Shown: in pieces, positions 36,456 to 44,183 of the stretch | Numbering within the stretch: the stretch's first letter is position 1 | Layout: every line of letters starts with the position of its first letter | Source of the DNA: an uncultured Eubacterium sp. | Lineage (GTDB): Bacteria > Bacillota > Clostridia > Lachnospirales > Lachnospiraceae | Direction: 5' to 3' | DNA: 64,000 bases | Assembly (NCBI GenBank): GCA_910586225.1 | Contig: CAJUIL010000016.1 | Coordinates: forward strand, 17,465 to 81,464 | Translations under genes and position numbers: made by a program | Notes under the pieces: generated by a model | What the model saw: the letters and a program-made list of their open reading frames with translations, nothing else | What the model was told of the DNA's origin: nothing | Database searches by the model: none

Positions 36456-36477
36456 TCATATAGGTATCGTAGACGTC
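36425..36477. other. attL: left junction of the integrated element
   Basis: Host sequence ends and element sequence begins at the 8-base core CCTGTGTG (36448-36455). The element arm outward reads TCATATAGGTATCGTAGAC. It is symmetric with the arm at the right junction, as expected for half of a serine-recombinase attP. Confidence 0.8.
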
Positions 36478-36742
36478 TCATAGCTCCATTATACATGATC
36501 CAGCATCTCTTTTCCACTTCTTTCTTTATTTAACTTGACTCCAGTAAGAAATAATATTATTATAAATATAGTACTATATTTTTGTAATTTAATTGTCCAT
36601 ATACAAAAAAAGAAATCAGGAGGGTGCCGCATGAGTACCTTTTGCTGACTGGCACAGGATCATGCAGGCTGCTATCATCATGCACAGCAATATAACAAGA
36701 CTTAACTTTTGTACATAGGACTGAAAAATACTCTTTTTTCAA

Positions 36743-38320
36743 TCATCCAGGATTTTGAAACTTATAAAAAATAGTGATCGAACCGTCACTGTTCACTTCT
36801 ACCCGATCCAATAATCCCAGGACCATATCTCTGGTCAGCTCCGTAACATTGATATAGTCTTTAAAGGCTTCTGCCCATGCATCATACGGATTATGCAGCC
36901 CTTTCTCCAGCTCTGCTTTGTTTTGGACTGCAGATTGCTGTAGCTGCAGTTCTTTAATCTGTCCATTATATTCCGAAATGTATGCGGCATACTCTTTTTT
37001 TGAAAGAAGCTCTTCCATATAACTATCATATGTTTTTTTCTTAAACTTCTCTAGCTTTGCGATCCTTTTTTGAATTGCTGCAATCTGCGGCTCATAATCG
37101 CTCTTACTTTCATCATAAACCTCCATTTCCTTCAGCTCCTTGATATCTTGCGGTTTTAAGATGCTTTTTGCTTGTTCTTTTAAAGAATACAGCACCGCTT
37201 CCTTCAACGCTTCGATATCAATACTATGGCTTTCACAAAATTGCTTTCCCTGTGTCTTATATGTTTTGCAAATATAACCAACGAACCCTTTTTCACCACG
37301 TCTGGCATATTTTCTTGACATGGAATGTTTACAATCTGCACAATAGATCATACCTGAAAATATACTATTCTCTTCCGTACATCTTACGCTTCTTGTGCGT
37401 GTTTTCTGTAAATTTTGAACCATCTGAAAGACCTCTGGCTCTATGATCGGTTCATGAGTATTCTTTACAATGATCCAGTTTTTTCTTGGAAGTCTTTTTT
37501 TCTTTTTGTCTTTATAGGATACCGTATTTATTTTATTTTGAATTAAATTTCCAATATATGTCTCGTTGTTTAATATTGTATGTATGGTTTGATAAGACCA
37601 GTTCTTTGTTGTGTCCAATGCTCTGCCGTTCCAATAATTTTCTCCGAGTACATTCCTTTTATATAAGGTAGGAATTAATATCCCGTCCGACGACAGGATA
37701 GATCCTATCCTTGCTTTTCCGTACCCGGCCAAATATAACTCATAAATCCTTCTGACCACTTTTGCCGCATGGTCATCAATGATCAAATGATTATGATCTT
37801 CGGGATCTTTTTTATATCCATATGGACAGGAAGAGCCTAAGAACTGGCCGTTTTTCATCTTTGCTTTCAATGCGCTGCGAATGTTTTTCGATAAATCTTC
37901 ACAATACCATTCGTTCACCAGGCCGTTGATCTGCCTGCTTTTTTTATTTTCCTCATTATCCGTATCCACACCATCTACAACTCCGATAAACCGGATCCCA
38001 AGGTTCGGCAGGTCATGATGCAGATATTTTTCGATATGCTGCATATTTCGTGAAAATCTGGACTGCGTTTTCGCAATGATCAGGTCAAATGCATCCAATT
38101 TTGCATCCGTCATCATTTTTTCAAATCCTGGCCGGTCATCATACAGCCCGCTTTCATCATCGTCGGAATATACGTTGGTGACTTTAAACCCATGTGCCAG
38201 CGCATAATCTGTTAACAGCAGCCTTTGGTTTTTGATACTTGCGCTGTCATCTCCTTTCCTTACCTTATCTACATCTTCTTTACTCAATCTTAGATATAAT
38301 ACCGCACGATTTCCTTTCAT
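36743..38320 (-). CDS. Large serine recombinase (TnpX/TndX-like)
   Basis: Site-specific integrase/excisionase of 525 residues. The N-terminal resolvase domain has the catalytic serine in AVLYLRLSKED (Ser 13) and the arginine-containing segments SGLYDDRPGFEKMM and KTQSRFSRNMQ. The recombinase domain contains PYGYKKDPEDHNHLIIDD and QTIHTILNNETYIGNLIQ. A zinc ribbon follows (CADCKHSMSRKY to CKTYKTQGKQFCESH, about 334-375), then a coiled coil (about 425-470) and a DUF4368-like C-terminus. The gene ends about 290 bases from the left junction, the usual position beside an att site. It reads toward that end. Confidence 0.95.
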   Translation of the reverse strand: MKGNRAVLYLRLSKEDVDKVRKGDDSASIKNQRLLLTDYALAHGFKVTNVYSDDDESGLYDDRPGFEKMMTDAKLDAFDLIIAKTQSRFSRNMQHIEKYLHHDLPNLGIRFIGVVDGVDTDNEENKKSRQINGLVNEWYCEDLSKNIRSALKAKMKNGQFLGSSCPYGYKKDPEDHNHLIIDDHAAKVVRRIYELYLAGYGKARIGSILSSDGILIPTLYKRNVLGENYWNGRALDTTKNWSYQTIHTILNNETYIGNLIQNKINTVSYKDKKKKRLPRKNWIIVKNTHEPIIEPEVFQMVQNLQKTRTRSVRCTEENSIFSGMIYCADCKHSMSRKYARRGEKGFVGYICKTYKTQGKQFCESHSIDIEALKEAVLYSLKEQAKSILKPQDIKELKEMEVYDESKSDYEPQIAAIQKRIAKLEKFKKKTYDSYMEELLSKKEYAAYISEYNGQIKELQLQQSAVQNKAELEKGLHNPYDAWAEAFKDYINVTELTRDMVLGLLDRVEVNSDGSITIFYKFQNPG

Positions 38321-38711
38321 AAGATAGAACTCCGTTTATAATTATTATATTACAATATTGTATACTACTTATATCATGTATAATTGATAATAAAAGTTTC
38401 TTTTAAAATGTTCATTTAAAATAATTTGTTATTTAGTATGCGATATACGTTGTTTCGTGCGCTTTATAATTATATTCTTCATACAGTCCAGCAGCTTCTT
38501 ATTTCCATAAATCACATTTACCCTTATTTTTTTCGCCTTTTCTTCCAAATTACACCTCTGCTATTCACTTACTTTATTATATTCTCAACACTTTGCGCTT
38601 ATTCCGTAAATATGTGTTAGAAAAAGCAGCAGCACAGCTGGAAGCAATGTATACTGCTATTGTTTTTGAAAGCTGGCGCACTTTTGACTGGATGTTTATT
38701 TTCCATTTAAG
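38321..38711. promoter_or_regulatory. AT-rich control region upstream of the recombinase gene
   Basis: About 390 bases without a supported gene, very AT-rich near the recombinase start. A perfect 12-bp palindrome TACAATATTGTA (38351-38362) overlaps several TATAAT-like boxes about 30-40 bases before the start, and is a candidate operator. No clear -35 box was identified. Confidence 0.4.
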
Positions 38712-38739
38712 AAAAAGGATGCCGTTTGACATCCTTTTT
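38712..38739 (-). terminator. Terminator of the two small element genes
   Basis: AAAAAGGATG and CATCCTTTTT form a perfect 10-bp stem with an 8-base loop, located 8 bases past the stop of the 58-residue gene on the minus strand. It separates the small genes from the recombinase gene. Confidence 0.8.
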
Positions 38740-38746
38740 ATCTGCG

Positions 38747-38923
38747 TTATTCACTTTTTAACGGTGGCTTTTGGTAGAGTTTGCGTTCTACAAATTTCCG
38801 CTCCAGCGCAAGCTGTTTTTTTACTGCTTCAAGGTTATTATCTTCGATTACCATTTCGAGCCTTTCGATTAATTCAAGCTGGTCCAGAAGATATCCATTG
38901 TATTCTTTTTCGTTATTTGGCAT
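38747..38923 (-). CDS. Small element protein, 58 residues
   Basis: A short gene beginning MPNNEKEYNGYLLDQLELIE and ending KPPLKSE. GGAGGTG lies 8 bases before the ATG, a strong ribosome site. The product is a charged, helical protein with heptad-like leucine spacing (LLDQLELIERLEMVIEDNN), probably dimeric. It follows the 60-residue gene by 64 bases on the same strand and is followed by a terminator. The family is not recognised. Its position beside a large serine recombinase makes a directionality factor or regulator possible, but nothing in the sequence proves this. Confidence 0.65.
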   Translation of the reverse strand: MPNNEKEYNGYLLDQLELIERLEMVIEDNNLEAVKKQLALERKFVERKLYQKPPLKSE

Positions 38924-38987
38924 ACAGGTTCACCTCCGATTTTCTAAAAAAGCGCCGCTCGTTCACTTGGGAGAGCGATAGACCATT

Positions 38988-39170
38988 CTATGATTTGATC
39001 CTGTCAATCTCTGTCAGATTCACCCCGGATGATGTCAGTATCGCTTTCAGATCCACATATCTTTCGTACATTGCTTTATACACATCCGAGTCTTTCTCTG
39101 CCAAAAGCATAAACCGCTGTATTCTTGAAAATTCTTCTACTGATATTTTTATCATTTCTTTATCCGTCAT
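38988..39170 (-). CDS. Small element protein, 60 residues
   Basis: A short gene beginning MTDKEMIKISVEEFSRIQRF and ending TEIDRIKS. AAGGGAAGG lies before the ATG. The product is helical and soluble, without membrane segments. It is probably co-transcribed with the 58-residue gene downstream. Family not recognised; a phage-like regulatory or accessory protein is possible. Confidence 0.6.
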   Translation of the reverse strand: MTDKEMIKISVEEFSRIQRFMLLAEKDSDVYKAMYERYVDLKAILTSSGVNLTEIDRIKS

Positions 39171-39493
39171 ATGAACACCTTCCCTTCCTTACAATCTATC
39201 TTATACCAGATTACTCCCATTTTCAAGATGGAAATTGAGACTTCATTTATGGAGGAGCAGATTCGCTCTTAGATACAGACCATCCATGCATTATTACATA
39301 CCGTCTATCCAATGGACTCTACTAAAAAATCAAAACGTATTACTTTTCCAGGCTGGATATTGAAACTTCCTTACAGAAATCATACAAAAAATAGAAAACT
39401 TAACATGAAAGCAAATATTTTTATTACTTACAAAAAAGCTATTCTGTCAAAAGTGATTATTATCCTTTTTGATGTTTTTCTTATGTAATCAAA
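39171..39493. other. Intergenic element sequence with a degenerate direct repeat
   Basis: About 320 bases without a supported gene. Two related 25-base segments occur at 39220-39244 and 39344-39369, sharing TTTTC, CTGGA/ATGGA-like, ATTGA and ACTTC blocks in the same order. They may be decayed gene copies or protein-binding sites. Confidence 0.35.
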
Positions 39494-42163
39494 TTATCTA
39501 TTTCTTTCATATACCTTTACATCCTTCAAATCATATTTACCTATTTTTACAAAGTGTTCAAACAACCTTTCACCTAAAATCGCTCCGTCTAAACTTGTTT
39601 TACTTAATTCTGCTTCGTTTAAATTTTCTTCAATTAATTTTACTCCTCTTAAATTTACTCTTCTTAAATTTACTCTTCTTAAATTTGCTCTTCTTAAATT
39701 TGCTCCGCTTAAATTTGCTTGGCTTAAATTTGCTTGGCTTAAATTTGCTCCGATTAAATTTGCTTCTCTTAAATTTGCTCCGATTAAATTTGCTCCTCTT
39801 AAATTTGCTCCGATTAAATTTGCTTCTCTTAAATCTGCTCCGATTAAATTTGCTTCTCTTAAATCTGCTCCTCTTAAATTTGCTCCGATTAAATTTGCTC
39901 CGCTTAAATCTGCTTCTTTTAAATCTGCTCCGCTTAAATTTGCTCCGATTAAATTTGCTCCGCTTAAATTTGCTCCGCTTAAATCTGCTCCGCTTAAATC
40001 TGCTTTTCTTAAATCTGCATCGAATAAATATGCTCCGCTTAAATTTGCTCCGCTTAAATTTGCTCCGCTTAAATCTGCTTTTCTTAAATCTGCATCGAAT
40101 AAATATGCTCCGATTAAATTTGCTCCGATTAAATTTGCTCCGATTAAATTTGCTCCGCTTAAATCTGCTCCGATTAAATTTAAAGAATGTTCATAATTAA
40201 ATTTTATATAGGCACATATCGTTTTATTTAATCGAATTTCAATATTTTCCCACAAATGTAAGATCCCAAGCATATTTGCAAATACATTCATTTCACATTG
40301 CATTACATTCTTAAAACATTTATTTGTATAAAAAGTCATTCCATTTTCTATCATGATCCAAAATGCTTCATTCAATCGATCAAAAAGATTTTTTATGTTA
40401 CTACCGCTAAATTTAATTTTTAGAAATTCTAACATTTTAATAGACAAATTATTACCTTTTAGCAAATTTCCTAGCACACCTGCGAGCTTTTCAGATTCAT
40501 CTACCGTCTCTAGTATGGATGAAAATATATATTCTGCTACAAAATATTCATAAATAGATCGGTGAACAAAGCTTATGTTTTCTGTCTCAATCCCTTCACA
40601 ATGTCTGACTTTCTCAAAAAAATTACCTAATAAAATATCATCTATTAAATTATCACTTTTCCCTTCTGATATTCCAATATAAATTTTTTTATACTCTTCT
40701 GATTGGATATTTGCTTCATCAGGATTATTTTCAAACATCCAGATTGCAATTTCTCTTGATACCTGATGTATTTGTTCCTTTATGGTACTAATCCTATGCG
40801 TATTCCCATACTTTTTGTTATCTACACATCTATCATAAATTCCTCCATCCAAAGCAAAAATTTTATCATATATTTCTACTATAGAACCTTTTTGGTCAAT
40901 CGATATATTTAATGACAAAACCATATATAAAATGAGTGGAATACCTAATATTTCTGCGTTTTCAATCAGATTATTTATTGTATGATCAGATACATTTACT
41001 TTTGCTGCTTCCTGAAAGATGTCACAAAAACTCCTTATTTGTGCTTCATCCCACGGTTTTAGAATAGCATATCTGCATTTCACTTTTTCTAATTCTTTAA
41101 TATAGTGTTCTCTGCAAGTAATGATCAGTGAAAATTTATCTCTTTGGTCTAATATCCAAGAATCATATAAGCAATCTAATATAGATCTCCTCCTACCATC
41201 TTCCATACTCACTTCATCAAAGCCATCGAAAATTAATGTCTTACCATTTAATTCATAATAAGATAACCCTAATTTTTTCTCAATTTGCTCAGATATTTGA
41301 TCATTTTGCCAGTTTATGTCATTCAGATCCGACGCAAATTTATATACCAAAATATCATCGGATTGCTCGCTGAAACGATTTGTCAACCATGTGATCAGCG
41401 TACTTTTTCCTATTCCTGGCTGTCCCAGGATCAATAACATTTTATTTTCACTTTTTCTTATAAAATATTCTGATAGAAACGTATCCAAATTAGAAGATAT
41501 TTTTTTATTTTTCCCTAAAATAAAATGTGGAAGATGCTCATCAATATAAACCTCACTTAGCTTGACATTAACACCAGCCTCTTCGTCCCATTCGCTAAAA
41601 TTGTTTAAAAACATATTTTCATCCCATTTATCCGCATACTCCCGTCTTCTATTTTTTATACGCTGTACATTTCGGTTTTTTTCATTCAATTTTTGAAGAA
41701 CAAGATCTAATTTACTTTCCATCTGGTGCAAAGCTTCAACTGTATGCTCTGTATACTTGTCTTTTTCGCTTAACAGTAATAGCACGATTTCTCTATGCAA
41801 ATCTGCGTTACATTCTTTCGCAAGTTCTTGATTCAGTAACCTAATAAATTCCTGACTCACACTATCATCAGCGTTTGGAATAAGATTTTTCATCTCACAT
41901 TTAATAACGTTATGATAGTCTCCATCAGAACTAATTTTTTTAAATAATTTTTCTGCTGTATGATATAGTATATCCTTTTTCTTATATTTATTATATGTCA
42001 TCTGATTAATGACATCAATCATGATCTGATACACTCTTGTCTCTGGACTCTGATGTGAACCTCTTCTATTCTTATCTGCCTTTTTTATTGTTTCCCATGA
42101 TACGTCCCAAATATTATTGACAAATTTAGAAATAAACCCACTAAATATAATTTCACCCAACAT
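39494..42163 (-). CDS. NACHT-type NTPase with C-terminal pentapeptide repeats (NLR-like)
   Basis: Protein of 889 residues. The N-terminal 170 residues are helical (MLGEIIFSGFISKFVNNIWD; coiled part LHQMESKLDLVLQKLNEKN) and could be an effector or oligomerisation domain. The NTPase core has Walker A LGQPGIGKST (about 246-255), Walker B TLIFDGFDEV (about 309-318) and SLIITCREHY sensor-like sequence, then a helical region (RSIYEYFVAEYIF) typical of NACHT proteins. Residues about 662-861 form some 40 pentapeptide repeats (A-D/N-L-x-x). Start ATG 42163 follows GAGAGGA; a longer frame starts at 42211. Bacterial NACHT proteins include antiphage sensors, so a defence role is plausible but inferred. 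Confidence 0.88.
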   Translation of the reverse strand: MLGEIIFSGFISKFVNNIWDVSWETIKKADKNRRGSHQSPETRVYQIMIDVINQMTYNKYKKKDILYHTAEKLFKKISSDGDYHNVIKCEMKNLIPNADDSVSQEFIRLLNQELAKECNADLHREIVLLLLSEKDKYTEHTVEALHQMESKLDLVLQKLNEKNRNVQRIKNRRREYADKWDENMFLNNFSEWDEEAGVNVKLSEVYIDEHLPHFILGKNKKISSNLDTFLSEYFIRKSENKMLLILGQPGIGKSTLITWLTNRFSEQSDDILVYKFASDLNDINWQNDQISEQIEKKLGLSYYELNGKTLIFDGFDEVSMEDGRRRSILDCLYDSWILDQRDKFSLIITCREHYIKELEKVKCRYAILKPWDEAQIRSFCDIFQEAAKVNVSDHTINNLIENAEILGIPLILYMVLSLNISIDQKGSIVEIYDKIFALDGGIYDRCVDNKKYGNTHRISTIKEQIHQVSREIAIWMFENNPDEANIQSEEYKKIYIGISEGKSDNLIDDILLGNFFEKVRHCEGIETENISFVHRSIYEYFVAEYIFSSILETVDESEKLAGVLGNLLKGNNLSIKMLEFLKIKFSGSNIKNLFDRLNEAFWIMIENGMTFYTNKCFKNVMQCEMNVFANMLGILHLWENIEIRLNKTICAYIKFNYEHSLNLIGADLSGANLIGANLIGANLIGAYLFDADLRKADLSGANLSGANLSGAYLFDADLRKADLSGADLSGANLSGANLIGANLSGADLKEADLSGANLIGANLRGADLREANLIGADLREANLIGANLRGANLIGANLREANLIGANLSQANLSQANLSGANLRRANLRRVNLRRVNLRGVKLIEENLNEAELSKTSLDGAILGERLFEHFVKIGKYDLKDVKVYERNR
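39581..40180 (-). repeat. 15-bp tandem repeat encoding pentapeptides
   Basis: Forty 15-base units, each close to AAATTTGCTCCGCTT on the plus strand, encode five-residue units NLIGA, DLSGA, NLREA and similar. A larger module coding YLFDA-DLRKA-DLSGA occurs twice 75 bases apart, indicating recent duplication. The last four or five units at the 39581 side are diverged. Confidence 0.93.
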
Positions 42164-42357
42164 CGCTTTATCCTCTCTTTGTATAATAATCACAATTATA
42201 GTACCAAGCAACCTCTATTTCAACTCACAAAATAAATTCATTCACGGTAAACGCAAGCTTTATAAACTTTTTATAAATTGAAGAGTATCAGGTAACCGAA
42301 AATCTATTAAGCCCCCAAATCATGTGACGTTATAGAAATAATTCACGAAAAATTCAG

Positions 42358-42386
42358 TTTTCAAAAAAGTGTGTCCGATGTATAAT
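42358..42386 (+). promoter_or_regulatory. Probable promoter of the element nuclease gene
   Basis: TTTTCA and a perfect TATAAT are separated by 17 bases, ending about 26 bases before the start. It lies in the 250-base region between the divergent NACHT and nuclease genes. Confidence 0.5.
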
Positions 42387-42412
42387 AAAACTGGTGAAAG
42401 AAGGTGATATTT

Positions 42413-43213
42413 TTGAATACAGCAGAACAGATGCACCAACAAGATTTAGAACGTCTGAAATCACTCCGATATATGGATGATGATTTTATGACTGTCTGCC
42501 TTGCAGATAATCTTGAAGGTGTGGAACTGATACTTAGAATTATTTTGGGGCAGAAGGACATAGAAATTAAATCAGTTAGAACACAAGAATCGATGAAGAA
42601 TTTGCAAGGACGTTCTGTTATTTTAGATGTTCATGCGATTGACAGCACCAATAAGGAATTTGATGTAGAAATTCAGAGGAAAGATGAAGGCGCAGGCGCA
42701 AAGAGAGCAAGGTATAACAGTAGTTTGTTGGATGCACACATATTAAAACCTGGTGATGATACCAAGGATATTCCCGACAGCTATGTCATATTTATAACAG
42801 AAAATGATGTAATGGAAGGAAAACAGCCAATATATCCAGTAGAAAGATATGTTGCTATCGGAGAAAATAAGGTGTTGTTTAGCGATGGTTCGCATATTCT
42901 ATATGTTAATGGGAAATATAGAGGCAACGATGAAATCGGAAAGCTAATGCATGATTTTTCATGCACAAATCCTGATAATATGAATTATGAAGCACTTGCT
43001 GTAAAAGCACGGTATTTTAAGCAAAGCGAGAAAGGAGTTGCTGCCATGTGTAAAATTATGGAAGATATGAGGAATGAAGCAGTATTAAGCAATGCAAGGG
43101 AAACTGCGGAAAGATTGATAAAAAAAAGAAAAATGACACTTGAAGAAATTGCGGAGTGTGTTCCGCTATTATCAATAGAAGAACTAAGAAAAATTGAATT
43201 GTCTGTCTCCTAG
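42413..43213 (+). CDS. PD-(D/E)XK nuclease family protein (Rpn/transposase-associated type)
   Basis: Protein of about 266 residues in the PD-(D/E)XK 'nuclease family transposase' group. The conserved opening is SLRYMDDDFMTVCLADN, followed by VELILRIIL. The nuclease core is SVILDVHAIDSTNKEFDVEI followed by QR, with D and E-x-Q residues. The C-terminus has AERLIKKRKMTLEEIAECV, a common tail helix. TTG 42413 is preferred as start because GAAGGTG lies 8 bases before it; a GTG at 42404 sits in that site. Its stop is 12 bases before the right core. It is the only plus-strand gene of the element. Confidence 0.85.
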   Translation: MNTAEQMHQQDLERLKSLRYMDDDFMTVCLADNLEGVELILRIILGQKDIEIKSVRTQESMKNLQGRSVILDVHAIDSTNKEFDVEIQRKDEGAGAKRARYNSSLLDAHILKPGDDTKDIPDSYVIFITENDVMEGKQPIYPVERYVAIGENKVLFSDGSHILYVNGKYRGNDEIGKLMHDFSCTNPDNMNYEALAVKARYFKQSEKGVAAMCKIMEDMRNEAVLSNARETAERLIKKRKMTLEEIAECVPLLSIEELRKIELSVS

Positions 43214-43255
43214 CCATATATGCTTCCTGTGTGGCAATGGCTGAATTTATCTGCG
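43201..43255. other. attR: right junction of the integrated element
   Basis: Element sequence ends and host sequence resumes at CCTGTGTG (43226-43233). The element arm GTCTCCTAGCCATATATG mirrors the attL arm: reading outward from the core centre the two arms match at CATATA and AGAC at equal distances, as expected for a symmetric attP of about 48 bp. Confidence 0.8.
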
Positions 43256-44022
43256 GCAGCGAGGAGGAGTTTGTCACACAGATGAATGAAAAAGCCGCTG
43301 CGCTTGGCATGGAGGATACCCATTTTGTAAACTGCTGTGGCCTGTCTGCAGATGGGCACGTAACAAGCGCCTATGATATCGGGCTGATGGCCAGGGAGCT
43401 GAGCGTCCGGCATCCGGAGATACATAACTACTGCACAATCTGGATGGAAAATATCATCCATCGCACGAAAAGAGGCGACAGTGAATTTGGGCTTGCCAAT
43501 ACGAATAAGCTGCTAAAGCAGTATCCCTATGCAACTGGGCTGAAAACCGGATATACTGCGGCAGCAAAATACTGTCTGGCTGCGACTGCCGAAAAAGACG
43601 GCGTGAAACTGATCGCTGTCCTTATGGCTGCACCGGATATCAAATCACGTACTGCTGACGCCCAGACGCTATTAAATTATGGCTTTTCCGTCTGCCGCGT
43701 GTACAAGGACAAAGACCCTGCCCCGCTGCCGGAGCTTGCGGTAAAAAAAGGGGAAAAGGAAGCGGTCCCGCTCGTTTATGAGTCCGATATGAGCTATGTA
43801 AGCACCAGCGGCGAGGACCTTGGTACGGTAACGAAAAAAATCCGGCTTCCGAAGTCTGTAACTGCGCCGGTAAAGAAGGGGGATACCGCGGGTAAGGTGA
43901 CTTATTACCTCGGTGATAAGAAGCTTGGGCATATCAATATCCTGTTCGCGGACAGTGTAAAGCACGCGGCATTTGCTGACTATTTCCTAAGCCTCGTGCA
44001 AAAGCTGTTTCTGCTGGCATAG
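43234..44022 (+). pseudogene. D-alanyl-D-alanine carboxypeptidase, 3' part, interrupted by the element
   Basis: Codons 132-393 of the split carboxypeptidase. It begins AMAEFICGSEEEFVTQMNEK, contains the KTG motif in YATGLKTGYTAAAKY and ends with a PBP5-type beta domain and an amphipathic anchor helix (FADYFLSLVQKLFLLA). It has no start codon with a ribosome site of its own; the nearby GTG and ATG at the junction are chance internal codons. The reading frame is intact throughout, which argues that separation is recent or that the gene is still restored by excision. Confidence 0.9.
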
Positions 44023-44133
44023 TAATCCATAGACGACATTCTGCGGATTCTGACACAGCTCCCATAGCTTGGCTTGCGCAAGATTAATAAATTCTCGTAA
44101 CAGTAAAAGTATCTGAACGGTACATACTGCAAG

Positions 44134-44164
44134 GGCCTGGGAAAGCGCCAGGCGTTCCCAGGCC
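44134..44164. other. Perfect hairpin between convergent genes
   Basis: GGCCTGGGAA and TTCCCAGGCC form a perfect 10-bp stem with an 11-base loop between the carboxypeptidase stop (44022) and the cardiolipin synthase stop (44184). Neither side has a T run, so it is not a standard terminator, though its placement suggests transcription end or RNA protection. Confidence 0.5.
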
Positions 44165-44183
44165 AGCCAAAAATACAAAACTA

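Larger units (their letters stand above)
36448..43233. mobile_element. Serine-recombinase element inserted in a D,D-carboxypeptidase gene
   Basis: The element spans 6,778 bp from core to core (CCTGTGTG at 36448 and 43226). Its precise removal restores a full-length host gene. It encodes a large serine recombinase, two small proteins, a NACHT/pentapeptide NTPase and a PD-(D/E)XK nuclease-family protein. No relaxase, coupling protein, phage structural gene, replication gene or antibiotic-resistance gene is visible. Its sequence is clearly AT-richer than the flanking host genes. It may be an autonomous integrative element, or a reduced remnant retained as a gene-interrupting (skin-like) switch. 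Confidence 0.92.

Noticed and set aside
36560..36742. Frame of 60 codons between the recombinase gene and attL
   Set aside because: Starts with TTG inside the recombinase stop region without a ribosome site; translation is not protein-like.
38593..39174. Plus-strand frame of 193 codons in the element
   Set aside because: Antisense to two small genes with strong ribosome sites and to a terminator.
39581..40180. Regular short repeats resembling a CRISPR array
   Set aside because: The units are contiguous 15-mers without spacers and lie inside an intact reading frame.
39469..40200. Plus-strand 243-codon frame rich in LRLNLL repeats
   Set aside because: It is the antisense of the pentapeptide-repeat region; the 15-bp periodicity keeps the opposite frame open. 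It has no ribosome site.
36448..43233. Conjugative transposon or prophage
   Set aside because: No relaxase, coupling ATPase, capsid, portal or terminase genes are present; only a recombinase and cargo.
43231..44022. Independent short carboxypeptidase gene starting at GTG 43231
   Set aside because: The GTG belongs to the att core, there is no ribosome site, no signal peptide and no SxxK or SxN; it is the 3' half of the split gene.
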